Positions 23,234 through 32,527 of a stretch of DNA of 64,000 bases are shown piece after piece. Each line of letters starts with the position of its first letter. The stretch's first letter is position 1. The notes beneath the pieces were generated by a model that worked only from the letters and a program-made list of their open reading frames with translations, ran no database searches and was not told the DNA's origin. Both the position numbers and the translations under genes were made by a program. This DNA is from CAYZED01 sp964477445 (GTDB lineage: Bacteria > Bacillota > Clostridia > Lutisporales > Lutisporaceae): NCBI GenBank assembly GCA_964477445.1, contig CAYZED010000001.1:186001-250000 (forward strand). The letters are read 5' to 3'.

Positions 23234-24865
23234 GTGCCTGAGTTTTTTGTGAAACTTCAGACAAGTTTATTAGAATTCTGGGCTAAGCTCGAAAACGGCC
23301 AAAAAATTAGATTGGTGGCTGGTATCGTGCTTGGTTTAGCTTTGCTTATTGCCTTTATATTGTTCGTTACTAAACCAGAATATGAACCATTATTTCAGAA
23401 TATCTCTCAAACGGAGATAGGAAATATAGTAACAAGTTTGAAAGACCAAAAGATTGCTTATAAAGTAGAAGGCAGTACGATTTATGTACTTAAAGGGAAA
23501 GCAAGTGAATTAAGCGCTAATATGTATGCCGAAGGTATTGTTACAGATGCTTCTATACCAGCTGATAATACTACTTCTAATATAATGGAAACTGAGATTG
23601 AAAAAAAAGCGCGTCTAAATACGAATAAACAAAATGCCATAATAAGAGGATTGATGAATGTCGAAGGTATTGCTAAAGTTAGCGTTACACTTAACATACC
23701 TGATGATAATGGGTTTGTTTTGAAACCAGAAGAAAATGAAAAATCTGCTGCAGTTATGATAACTATGAAATCTAATGCAATTCCTTTTGATAAAAAACAG
23801 GTTTATGGAATAGTAAGGTTTATCTCTAATAGCTCAGGCGTGCCAGCCCAAAATGTTTCTTTAGTAGATCAAACAGGTGAAGAATTAAATTCAAACACGT
23901 CAGATGGATTTACAGGGACCAATATGGATCTCCAAAACGGTTTTAAAAAAGATATTGAAAAGAGTGTATATAAACTTTTAGAGGCGCCTTTTGGTGCTGC
24001 TAATGTTCGTGTTATTGCAGCGGTCGATCTTAACTTTAGTGACGAAGTCCAGGATACGGTAGAGTATGTCCCTGATCCCGAGACCAAGACAGGAGTGGTC
24101 AGAAGTTTTAATAAAATTGAGAAAATTCTGGCAGACAGTTCTACAGGTGGTGTGCCTGGCACTTCATCAAATTCTACTTCAGGCACTGATAGTACAACGA
24201 CATACCCTGAAGGTACGACATCTGGGGATAAATATAATGAGACCACTAATACCGTTAATTATGAAATAAATGAAATAAAGAAGAGAATAGTTAAAGAAAA
24301 AGGCAATATAGAAAATTTATCCACCACAGTTTTATTAAATCAGAGTAAACTTCCTGATGGGTATGATGAAGCTAATTTAAAGAGTAGTATTGTTGAATTA
24401 GTCGGATATGCTCTAAAAGGGTATATGACTGGAAAGTCATATACAGATGCAGAACTTACAGGTTTAGTGAAAATAACAATAATGCCTTTTGATGATTCTC
24501 AGGCAGCCGCGCTCGCCAATGAAGCTGCCACACAGAAGCAATCTGAACTTGTTAAATTGATTTTATCGATAGCATCTGTATTGCTTGGAATTGGTGTGTT
24601 TGCGTTTGCACTCTTTATATTTGTTAGAGGTAGAGTACCTAAATTGGAAGAAGGGTTAGCAATGGCTGGTGGAGGTCCTTTAGAAACCATTACTGTTACA
24701 GGACAGGATGGGAAAGTATACCAAGTACCAAAGCGTCCGGATATTGATGTACCGGAAATTGATGCTGATGACCATAATGCATTAAGGAAGCAGCTCGAAA
24801 AATTTGTCAGTAGTAGACCGGAAGCGGTTGCTCAACTATTAAAAAATTGGATAAGTGATGATTGA
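23234..24865 (+). CDS. fliF: Flagellar MS-ring protein FliF
   Basis: 543 residues. Transmembrane helices at about 24-45 (IRLVAGIVLGLALLIAFILF) and 437-458 (LILSIASVLLGIGVFAFALF) enclose the periplasmic-side YscJ-like ring domains (TEIGNIVTSLKDQKIAYKVE; ARLNTNKQNAIIRGLMNVEG). The C-terminal tail PEAVAQLLKNWI binds FliG. GTG start with AGAGGTG upstream. The middle contains a Ser/Thr-rich loop (about 300-335), variable in the family. Confidence 0.97.
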   Translation: MPEFFVKLQTSLLEFWAKLENGQKIRLVAGIVLGLALLIAFILFVTKPEYEPLFQNISQTEIGNIVTSLKDQKIAYKVEGSTIYVLKGKASELSANMYAEGIVTDASIPADNTTSNIMETEIEKKARLNTNKQNAIIRGLMNVEGIAKVSVTLNIPDDNGFVLKPEENEKSAAVMITMKSNAIPFDKKQVYGIVRFISNSSGVPAQNVSLVDQTGEELNSNTSDGFTGTNMDLQNGFKKDIEKSVYKLLEAPFGAANVRVIAAVDLNFSDEVQDTVEYVPDPETKTGVVRSFNKIEKILADSSTGGVPGTSSNSTSGTDSTTTYPEGTTSGDKYNETTNTVNYEINEIKKRIVKEKGNIENLSTTVLLNQSKLPDGYDEANLKSSIVELVGYALKGYMTGKSYTDAELTGLVKITIMPFDDSQAAALANEAATQKQSELVKLILSIASVLLGIGVFAFALFIFVRGRVPKLEEGLAMAGGGPLETITVTGQDGKVYQVPKRPDIDVPEIDADDHNALRKQLEKFVSSRPEAVAQLLKNWISDD

Positions 24866-24882
24866 AGGAGTGTTAAATACAC

Positions 24883-25905
24883 ATGGCAAAACCGTCGCAG
24901 GTTGTTGATGATTTTACTGGCAGACAAAAAGCATCTATTTTGCTCATTGCTTTGGGGCCAGATTATTCTGCTCAGATATTCAAACATCTTAAAGAAGATG
25001 AAATTGAAGCACTAACACTTGAAATTGCAAATATGAGAACTGTTTCTCCAGAAGATAAAGATTCAGTTATCGAAGAATTCTATGAAATATGTCTTGCACA
25101 AGAATATATTTCAGAGGGTGGTATTTCATATGCTAAAGAAATCCTGGAAAGAGCTCTTGGCTCAGGAAAGGCTATGGACGTTATTAATAGGCTTACATCT
25201 TCTTTGCAGGTTAGACCGTTTGACTTTGTCAGGAAAGCTGACCCAAGTCAATTGCTTAACTTTATTCAAGGGGAACATCCTCAAACGATTGCCCTAATTC
25301 TCGCATATCTTAAACCTCCTCAGGCAGGAAGTATTATTTCAGCTCTTCCCCAGGATAAACAAGCTGATGTTGCAAGAAGAATAGCTCAGATGGATAGAAC
25401 GTCACCAGAAGTAATAAAAGAAATCGAAAGAGTACTTGAAAAGAAACTATCCACAATGGTGTCCCAGGATTATAGTATCGCTGGTGGTATCCAAGCTGTG
25501 GTTGAAATTTTGAACTCTGTTGACAGAGGAACAGAAAAATATATTATGGAAACGTTGGAAGTTCAGGATACAGACCTTGCAGAACAAATAAGGAAGAGAA
25601 TGTTTGTATTTGATGATATTGCCATGCTAGATAATAGATCAATTCAAAGAATAACACGCGAAGTTGAAAATGGTGATTGGGCACTAGCTCTAAAGAGTGC
25701 TGGAGAAGAAGTCCAAAAAATTATATTCTCTAACATGTCAAAACGTCTTGCTGAAATGATAAGAGATGATATGGAATATATGGGACCAGTGAGATTAAGA
25801 GACGTTGAAGAAGCACAACAGAAGATAGTTAACGTAATAAGAAAACTTGAAGATGCTGGTGAAATTGTTATATCCAGAGGCGGAGGCGATGAGATAATTG
25901 TCTAG
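24883..25905 (+). CDS. fliG: Flagellar motor switch protein FliG
   Basis: 340 residues, standard length. Three FliG domains are visible: N-terminal FliF-binding (KASILLIALGPDYSAQIFKH), middle with the EHPQTIALILAYLKP (EHPQ) motif, and C-terminal torque-generating part (RSIQRITREVENGDWALALK...MGPVRLRDVEEAQQKIVNVI). Transmits torque between stator and rotor. Overlaps fliH by 8 bases. Confidence 0.98.
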   Translation: MAKPSQVVDDFTGRQKASILLIALGPDYSAQIFKHLKEDEIEALTLEIANMRTVSPEDKDSVIEEFYEICLAQEYISEGGISYAKEILERALGSGKAMDVINRLTSSLQVRPFDFVRKADPSQLLNFIQGEHPQTIALILAYLKPPQAGSIISALPQDKQADVARRIAQMDRTSPEVIKEIERVLEKKLSTMVSQDYSIAGGIQAVVEILNSVDRGTEKYIMETLEVQDTDLAEQIRKRMFVFDDIAMLDNRSIQRITREVENGDWALALKSAGEEVQKIIFSNMSKRLAEMIRDDMEYMGPVRLRDVEEAQQKIVNVIRKLEDAGEIVISRGGGDEIIV

Positions 25906-26710
25906 AATATACAAGTCTAATAATATCAAGATAAATGAACCAAGAAAGCTGGAAAATATTTTTCCAGCTAATTTTAAACATATACCTAAGCCAATTATAA
26001 AAAACAAAGAGATGCAAAGCGACTCAGATGATTCTCTTGGTATTGATAGTTTTGATGAAAATGTTCAAACTGATGAAGACTTAATTGAACCATCGGAAGC
26101 TGAAACTGAAGCAGAAAGAATTATCGAGGAAGCAAAAGATTTATATAAGAATATTGTCTCAGAAGCGAATAAAGAAGCCTCTGAAATGAGAGAATCTGCG
26201 TATGCAGAGGTTGACAATTTAAACAAAAAAGCTTATCAAGAAGGATATGATAAAGGGCTTAGAGAAGCTGAGAAAAAAATTGGAGAATTAGTTGATGAAG
26301 CACAATCAATAAGGGACTTTTTAGATAACCGAAGAACAAAACAGATGAGAGAAATTGAATCGAGTGTGATTAATTTGATTATTGATATTGGAAGAAAAGT
26401 AATAGGTCAAGAACTCGATCAAACACCAGAGGCAATTCTATCAATCGTAAAAAATGCATTAAGTAAGGGATCGTTTATTGAAAAGGCTACACTTCGAGTC
26501 TCAGAGGAAGATTATGAAATTGTGAATGAAAATAAAATAATGATTTTAAGAAGCGTTGAAGGATTGAGTGAGTTAACCGTTGTTTCGGATATTGCATTAG
26601 TTAAAGGGTCTTGTATAATTGATACGCCCTCAGGAGAAATAAACGCATGTGTTGATGTGCAACTGAAAGAATTAGAGAAAATTTTTGATTTCGTTTTGAA
26701 GAGAGAATAG
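25898..26710 (+). CDS. fliH: Flagellar assembly protein FliH
   Basis: 270 residues. FliH regulates the export ATPase FliI. An acidic low-complexity N-terminal half is followed by a long coiled coil with small-residue spacing (AERIIEEAKDLYKNIVSEAN, KAYQEGYDKGLREAEKKIGE) and the C-terminal domain (NLIIDIGRKVIGQELDQTPE...SGEINACVDVQLKELEKI). TTG start inside the end of fliG; no independent ribosome site is better, so coupling is likely. Confidence 0.93.
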   Translation: MSRIYKSNNIKINEPRKLENIFPANFKHIPKPIIKNKEMQSDSDDSLGIDSFDENVQTDEDLIEPSEAETEAERIIEEAKDLYKNIVSEANKEASEMRESAYAEVDNLNKKAYQEGYDKGLREAEKKIGELVDEAQSIRDFLDNRRTKQMREIESSVINLIIDIGRKVIGQELDQTPEAILSIVKNALSKGSFIEKATLRVSEEDYEIVNENKIMILRSVEGLSELTVVSDIALVKGSCIIDTPSGEINACVDVQLKELEKIFDFVLKRE

Positions 26711-26730
26711 TTGAGAGGGGCGATTGTGTA

Positions 26731-28062
26731 ATGGAAAATTTTAGTCTTATGAAATTCAAAATCGCGCTTGAAAGTAATGAATTAATAAAATATATTGGTA
26801 GGGTTACTCAAATAGTTGGATTAACAATAGAGGCTAATGGACCTTCCGCAAATCTTGGGGAACTATGTTTTATTCATCCTCTTAAAGGAATGAAGCCAGT
26901 AATGGCAGAAGTGGTGGGATTTAAGAATAATGCAGTTTTTTTAATGCCCCTTGGTGAAATGAGTGGGATTGGATCGGGTTGCCGAGTTGAAGCGACCGGA
27001 AGAACATTTACAGTCAAAGTGGATGAATCTATGTTAGGAAGAATTTTTGATGGACTTGGAAATACAATTGATGAAAAAGGTAGTTTTGAAAGTAAAATAG
27101 CGTATCCTGTTGAAAATAGCCCCCCTAACCCGCTAACAAGAAAAAAGATTAAGGATGTCTTACCAATTGGTATAAGAGCAATTGATGGACTATTAACCAT
27201 AGGTAGAGGTCAAAGAATAGGAATTTTTGCAGGCTCTGGGGTTGGAAAAAGCACGTTAATGGGTATGATTGCTAGAAATACTAAAGCAGATGTAAATGTT
27301 ATTGGACTTGTAGGCGAACGAGGTAGGGAAGTAAGGGAATTTATCGAAAACGATCTTCAGGAAGAAGGACTTAGTAGATCAGTTGTTGTAGTCGCTACAT
27401 CAGATCAGCCTGCATTAGTTAGATTGAAAGCAGCTCAACTGGCTACAGCGATTGCGGAATATTTCAGAGACCAAGGTAAAGATGTTATGCTTCTAATGGA
27501 CTCATTAACACGTTTCGCTATGGCTCAGAGGGAAATAGGGTTGGCTGTTGGTGAACCACCAGTAACCAGAGGATATACTCCAAGTGTTTTTGCAATTATG
27601 CCAAAACTCCTTGAGCGCTCAGGGACATCTGAAAAGGGCTCAATTACAGGCATGTATACAGTTCTTGTTGATGGGGATGATATGAATGAACCTATTACAG
27701 ACACGGTAAGAGGGATTCTTGATGGACATATTGTTCTATCGAGAAACATGGCAAATAGAAATCATTATCCTGCGATAGATATATTATCCAGTGTTAGTAG
27801 GGTTATGCCCAATATCGTTGATTCGGAACATAAAGATATGTCAAACAAAATCAAGAATATAATGGCTGTTTATAAGGATGCAGAAGATCTTATTAATATT
27901 GGTGCATATGTTAAAGGCAGTAATCCTTCAATTGATGATTCGATTGTAAAGATTGATAGTATAAATAATTTTCTTAAACAGGGTACTCATGAGAAATGTG
28001 AATTTGAAGATGTATTAGTTGACTTGTCAAAAATTCTGGAGGTTGATAACATTGGCACATAA
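26731..28062 (+). CDS. fliI: Flagellum-specific export ATPase FliI
   Basis: 443 residues, related to the F1-ATPase beta subunit. Walker A GIFAGSGVGKSTLMGMIARN, Walker B VMLLMDSLTRFAMAQREIGL, and the export-family GEPPVTRGYTPSVFAIMPKL. Energises substrate entry into the flagellar type III apparatus with FliH and FliJ. Overlaps fliJ by 11 bases. Confidence 0.98.
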   Translation: MENFSLMKFKIALESNELIKYIGRVTQIVGLTIEANGPSANLGELCFIHPLKGMKPVMAEVVGFKNNAVFLMPLGEMSGIGSGCRVEATGRTFTVKVDESMLGRIFDGLGNTIDEKGSFESKIAYPVENSPPNPLTRKKIKDVLPIGIRAIDGLLTIGRGQRIGIFAGSGVGKSTLMGMIARNTKADVNVIGLVGERGREVREFIENDLQEEGLSRSVVVVATSDQPALVRLKAAQLATAIAEYFRDQGKDVMLLMDSLTRFAMAQREIGLAVGEPPVTRGYTPSVFAIMPKLLERSGTSEKGSITGMYTVLVDGDDMNEPITDTVRGILDGHIVLSRNMANRNHYPAIDILSSVSRVMPNIVDSEHKDMSNKIKNIMAVYKDAEDLINIGAYVKGSNPSIDDSIVKIDSINNFLKQGTHEKCEFEDVLVDLSKILEVDNIGT

Positions 28063-28498
28063 GTTTAAACTCCAAAGGCTGCTTGATGTAAGAGCAATTT
28101 TAGAAGTGGAAAAAAAGACGGAATTAGGGAACTCAAATAAAAGAGTGGAAAAAGAGAAAAACGAGCTAAAAAGATTAGAAAAAGAAAAAACAAATATGAC
28201 TGAAGAGTTTGGCATGGTATCAGTGGCTGGAACCACCGCTGGAAGGCTTAAAGAAATGAATGAATACATTGAATATTTTTCTAAAGCCGAAAAACTACAA
28301 AAACTTAGAATAAAAATGGCAGAAGAATACCGCGAAACTTGTCGTTTAGAAGTCGTAAAAGCATCTCAAGAAAAGAAAATGATCGAGAAGCTTAAGGAAA
28401 TTGATTTATCAAAATTTAATTATGAAGAAAAAAAACGAGAAGAAAAGATTGTAGATGATTTAGTATCTTTTAAAGAGACAAAAAAAGAAGATCTTTAA
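28052..28498 (+). CDS. fliJ: Flagellar export chaperone FliJ
   Basis: 148 residues, almost entirely alpha-helical coiled coil. The N-terminus AHKFKLQRLLDVRAILEVEK is the FliJ signature. FliJ links FliI to FlhA. TTG at 28052 is preferred because CTGGAGG lies 9 bases upstream inside fliI and the family begins F-x-LQ-x-L; an earlier in-frame TTG would add 11 foreign residues. Confidence 0.9.
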   Translation: MAHKFKLQRLLDVRAILEVEKKTELGNSNKRVEKEKNELKRLEKEKTNMTEEFGMVSVAGTTAGRLKEMNEYIEYFSKAEKLQKLRIKMAEEYRETCRLEVVKASQEKKMIEKLKEIDLSKFNYEEKKREEKIVDDLVSFKETKKEDL

Positions 28499-28519
28499 AA
28501 TCAGTGAGGTGACATATAA

Positions 28520-29241
28520 TTGGAAAAAAGAGTTAAACCGGGTCGGCCAGAAGCAATACCTGAAGTTGAACCAAGTAAGAATATTAAGAAGAAGAAAGAA
28601 TTAAAAAAAGATAGTATAATTAAGCGGTTTTTTACAACAATAATCCTATTAGGTTTAATTATTGTTTTAACAGCAGTTATTTTCTTTGGTGCAGTTTTTG
28701 TGTTCAACATTGGCGGAAAATCCATGAAATCAGAAGTTGCAGGACTTTTATCGAAATATCCAATTATTGGTCCTATCATGAAACCCATTGCTATGGATAT
28801 GACACCAGAACAACTTGCTATTTATGAAAAAGAACAGGCGGCACTAAAGGAAAAACAACATATAGATGATATAACAAAACGCGAAGCTGATTTAGTAACT
28901 AAAGCAAACGAACTAAAAGTTAAAGAAGCTGCATTAACAAAGCGTGAAGCAGACNNNNNNNNNNCCTTATGGCAAGGGAAAAAGACATAATTACTCTAAA
29001 AGAAGCTTTGAATGGAAGTTTAAATAGTGTTAAAGAGCAAGCTGCATATTTTGAAAAAATGGATGCTACTAGGGCGATGAATATTATGATAAACATGGAT
29101 TCTAAAGAAACAATCATTCCTATTCTAAGGGCTATGCAGATTACTAAAGCAATTTCAATAATTTCTCTTATGGACCCACTACAAGGCGCCCGAATTATGC
29201 AGGAAATAGTAACTATTCCATCTACTAGCCCAATCCCCTAG
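28520..29241 (+). CDS. MotE/YlxF-like protein with MgtE_N-type C-terminus (10-N gap inside)
   Basis: Two frames around the N run at 28955-28964 are one gene. Left ends GCAGAC and right begins CCTTATGG; sharing one C and dropping the Ns gives READLMAREKD and a single 236-residue frame. Layout: basic cytosolic N-terminus, one transmembrane helix (about 39-62, TTIILLGLIIVLTAVIFFGA), coiled coil, and a helical C-domain (MDATRAMNIMINMDSKETII...MDPLQGARIMQEI) like MgtE N-terminal domains. Proteins of this design (YlxF in Bacillus) lie after fliJ in many Firmicutes. The role is thought to concern motor or export assembly, not proven. TTG start after GAGGTG. Confidence 0.8.
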
Positions 29242-29377
29242 TGATGTTTTAATGACCACGGAAATAAAGTAAAAGAAACAATAAAAACATTAAATATACA
29301 TTAATAGGCCATCATTTTTATCTCAACTTTGCTGTTAAATCTACCGATATATTTAGCAGGAAAGAGAGGTGAAAAAG

Positions 29378-31291
29378 GTGGCATTTTTATTAAATCAGAT
29401 TCAAATGGCTTCAGTCAAAGTTAATACCAATGAAAAATCGTCGAATCTATTTAAAGTTGATACCGAGTCCAAAAACAAGGATAGTACATTCGTGAAAGAA
29501 TTTAGTAACGCAATATCCTCTAAAAATTCTTCAAAGGTTAATCAAGACTTGATGTTAAAGCAGTACAAGAGCCTGCAGCAGTATAAAGACGAAAAAGCTC
29601 TGCAATCAAAAAAACTTTATAGTGAAGCCAAAAAAAATGTTTTAAAACCAGATATTCAAACAGAAAACAAGCCGATTGAAGCAAATCGAAAAACTGTAGT
29701 AGATTCAAATAATTCTAAAAAAATCTCTGAAGTAAACTCAAAAGAAAGCTCAAATGATAATTCTACAGAAGTTGTTTCAAAAACTGTGGATTCAAAAACT
29801 GTAGATTCAAAAACTGTAGATTCAAAAACTGTAGATTCAAAATCGAGTACCGAGAACAATTCACAGGCAGTAAATCAAAATGATACGAATTCTAAAATCA
29901 AAGATTTGAGCATAGCGAAAGATACAGAAGGCAAAGATTTGACTGAAGAAGAAAAGAATTTAACTACTACATTGAATTCAAATTTTCAAGAAATTCTTAC
30001 ACAGATCTCAGAGCTTATTAATTTGATGCAGGGACAAGTCGCGAACAATGGGGCAAAAAAAACCGAGACCACTCAAGCAGCTCAAAGCAAATCGGCACAA
30101 ACTGATTCCAAAATCAGTGATATTTCAGCGTTACTAACTAAAACCATAAATAGTAAAGACAATCCGGAAGAGTTTGTTAATTCGGCAGAAAAAGTTTTGA
30201 ATTCTTTAACTGAATTATCAACAAAAAACGCGACAGAAAAAACTGATGATACATTTAAGAATCTTATGTCTTTGACTAATGACAAAATGAAGGTAATAAA
30301 AAATGAAATAGCAGACGCAAAATTCATAATTCAAGCTCTTGGAGGGTTCGAGAATCTCAAAAATTCATTAGTTATAAATCAAGAATCCGAATTTTTAAAA
30401 GATGAAACGCTTTTAGATGCGAAAGTAGCTAGTCAAGGTAATACATCAGGTGTTGAAAAGAGTTCAATACTAAAGGATAGTCTTCAACTAAATAATGAAG
30501 AAGAAAGCCCACGAGTTATTGGGCAAATTTCTTCAAACAATAAATCACAAGATACGCTTTTAGCAAAAAATAAAGTTGAGATTAAGACGGAAAATGTGGA
30601 AAACCAAGGAATACAGAAAATTCAAAAAAACATTTCTTCTGAAACAAATCGCTCAAGTTCAAATGCAACTCAAAGCGATGACAAAAAAAATGGATTAGAA
30701 ACTAAGTCCATAGAAGGAAATCTTAAAGGTGTAAAAACAGGAGAACAAATTATCAACCCAAATAGCTTTTCATCAAACTTAAAAGAAATTATTGAGACGA
30801 AAACTATAGAAAAACCGATAGTTGCGCTAACAGTTGATAAAACGGAAATACTTAGTCAAATAGTTAAGAAAGCGGAAGTAATCGTTGGTTCTACACAGAG
30901 TGAAATGATTATGAAACTTGAACCGGAGAGTCTCGGTAAAATTAATCTCAGAGTATCAGTTGAAAGAGGATTATTAACAGCTAGTTTCCAGGCTGAAAAT
31001 CAGCAAGTCAAATCTATTATAGAATCAAATATGAATTCATTAAGAGATATGCTTCAAGAAAAAGGCATTAACGTTCAGGCAATAAATGTTAGCGTTAATC
31101 AAGGAAATACTGACTCTCAGAAATGGAATGCTCCTACTGGATGGAACAAAAAAAGCGATTCAAAAACCGTTGGACTAAAAAGTAGTGGTACAAACTCAGT
31201 TTCATATATTGACTCGAATTTAGTTGAAACAAACAATTTTAAATTAAATCCATATACTAGACATCTTGGGAGACTCGATATAAAAGGATAA
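29378..31291 (+). CDS. fliK: Flagellar hook-length control protein FliK
   Basis: 637 residues, longer than most. The long N-terminal part is low-complexity, rich in Ser, Lys, Thr and Asn, with four TVDSK repeats. Only the C-terminal domain is conserved (about 500-590): SEMIMKLEPESLGKINLRVS, VERGLLTASFQAENQQVKSI and NSLRDMLQEKGINVQAINV, the FliK C-terminal substrate-switch domain. The length of the disordered part is expected to bear on hook length. GTG at 29378 is preferred (GAGAGG 7 bases before); GTG at 29369 is possible. Located before flgD, as in Bacillus. Confidence 0.9.
   Translation: MAFLLNQIQMASVKVNTNEKSSNLFKVDTESKNKDSTFVKEFSNAISSKNSSKVNQDLMLKQYKSLQQYKDEKALQSKKLYSEAKKNVLKPDIQTENKPIEANRKTVVDSNNSKKISEVNSKESSNDNSTEVVSKTVDSKTVDSKTVDSKTVDSKSSTENNSQAVNQNDTNSKIKDLSIAKDTEGKDLTEEEKNLTTTLNSNFQEILTQISELINLMQGQVANNGAKKTETTQAAQSKSAQTDSKISDISALLTKTINSKDNPEEFVNSAEKVLNSLTELSTKNATEKTDDTFKNLMSLTNDKMKVIKNEIADAKFIIQALGGFENLKNSLVINQESEFLKDETLLDAKVASQGNTSGVEKSSILKDSLQLNNEEESPRVIGQISSNNKSQDTLLAKNKVEIKTENVENQGIQKIQKNISSETNRSSSNATQSDDKKNGLETKSIEGNLKGVKTGEQIINPNSFSSNLKEIIETKTIEKPIVALTVDKTEILSQIVKKAEVIVGSTQSEMIMKLEPESLGKINLRVSVERGLLTASFQAENQQVKSIIESNMNSLRDMLQEKGINVQAINVSVNQGNTDSQKWNAPTGWNKKSDSKTVGLKSSGTNSVSYIDSNLVETNNFKLNPYTRHLGRLDIKG
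29783..29842 (+). repeat. 15-bp in-frame tandem repeat in fliK
   Basis: Four copies of ACTGTAGATTCAAAA (first copy one base different), coding for TVDSK, in the disordered part of the hook-length ruler protein. Confidence 0.9.
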
Positions 31292-31308
31292 ACTAAGGAG
31301 GTGCCGAT

Positions 31309-32001
31309 ATGGCAACCGCAAATACTAGCACAGTGAGTTCACAATTTGCAAATGTTAAAGCATACGTTCCTGAATATAAACAAACGAAGACATTTTCTAC
31401 AGAAATGGGTAAGGATGAGTTTTTAAATTTACTTATAACACAACTCAAAAATCAGAATCCGCTTGAACCTATGAAAGATCAAGAATTTATAGCACAAATG
31501 GCTCAGTTTTCCTCACTTGAACAAGCACAGAATACTAACAAATCAATAAGAGAACAAACCGCATCTAATATGGTTGGAAAAGCAGTGATTGCAAGCGTCA
31601 AAGACTTACAAACTGGAGTTAGTACTGATGTAGCCGGGATAGTTGCTTCCATGGAAATATTGTCAGGTGATATAAAATTAAACCTAACTACTAAGACTGG
31701 TACAACACAGGTTAAATATGATGAAATTACACAAGTAACGGATCCTAAGACTCTTTCAACACAGCTCAGTTATGTCGACTTTAATACACAGATTTCTTCT
31801 GCTGGAAGTTTAATTGGGAAAAACATTATTGCAATGGTTAGTACAACAAAAACTGATGAAACAGGAACTGTAACCACTCAGGAAAATGTTGAAGGAAAAG
31901 TTGATTCATTTAAAATTGCAAAAGGTGTAGTTACATTAAATGTTGCTGGAAGAGCTATTAAAATGGAAGAAGTTCAAGAAGTAAAAGGCGATAATATATA
32001 A
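31309..32001 (+). CDS. flgD: Flagellar hook-capping protein FlgD
   Basis: 230 residues. The N-terminal FlgD motif is KDEFLNLLITQLKNQNPLEP then MKDQEFIAQMAQFSSLEQ. FlgD caps the growing hook and is lost when the hook is complete. The C-terminal part is less conserved (VNVAGRAIKMEEVQEVKG). A strong AAGGAGGTG ribosome site precedes it. Confidence 0.95.
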   Translation: MATANTSTVSSQFANVKAYVPEYKQTKTFSTEMGKDEFLNLLITQLKNQNPLEPMKDQEFIAQMAQFSSLEQAQNTNKSIREQTASNMVGKAVIASVKDLQTGVSTDVAGIVASMEILSGDIKLNLTTKTGTTQVKYDEITQVTDPKTLSTQLSYVDFNTQISSAGSLIGKNIIAMVSTTKTDETGTVTTQENVEGKVDSFKIAKGVVTLNVAGRAIKMEEVQEVKGDNI

Positions 32002-32062
32002 AGTAAAGGATTAAAAAATCGAAGTTAAATAAAACACAAAACAATATTTAGGAGGGGTTCTA

Positions 32063-32452
32063 ATGCCGGTAATAATTAATAATAGGCCAATCCTTCCATT
32101 AGAAAGAAATATACCTCAAGCAAAACCGCAAAATAATAATGCAATAGAAAACAGCAATTCCTTCTCGGATGTCCTGAAAAGCACTTTTGATAGTAAGAAA
32201 ACTGTAAAACTTAGTAAACATGCCGAGGAAAGACTTACAAAAAGAAATATTAACCTGACGAGCAACGATTTAAAAAAAGTAAGTGATGCTGTAGATAAAG
32301 CAGAAGCAAAAGGTATAAAAGAAGCATTAATAATGCTTGATGGAAAGGCACTTGTTACAAATATAAAGAATAGAACTATAATAACTGCTATTTCAGGTGA
32401 TGACTTAAAAGATAATGTTTTTACGAACATTGATGGAGCAATGATAATTTGA
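32063..32452 (+). CDS. Flagellar operon protein, TIGR02530-like
   Basis: 129 residues. The central SKHAEERLTKRNINLTSNDL and IKEALIMLDGKALVTNIKNR then TIITAI match the small protein found between flgD and flgE in Firmicutes (TIGR02530 type, related to YlzI/FlgD-neighbour proteins). Function unknown, probably a hook-assembly accessory factor. GGAGGGG ribosome site 8 bases upstream. Confidence 0.82.
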   Translation: MPVIINNRPILPLERNIPQAKPQNNNAIENSNSFSDVLKSTFDSKKTVKLSKHAEERLTKRNINLTSNDLKKVSDAVDKAEAKGIKEALIMLDGKALVTNIKNRTIITAISGDDLKDNVFTNIDGAMII

Positions 32453-32527
32453 GCCGGACCTTTCATAGGGGGCTCGGTCTTCCTGAATGAACGATGGAAG
32501 ACACATATTTAAAGGAGGAAAAGACTT

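Noticed and set aside
28955..29241. Separate gene starting at ATG 28969
   Set aside because: It is the C-terminal half of the MotE/YlxF-like protein; removing the false gap joins the two frames.
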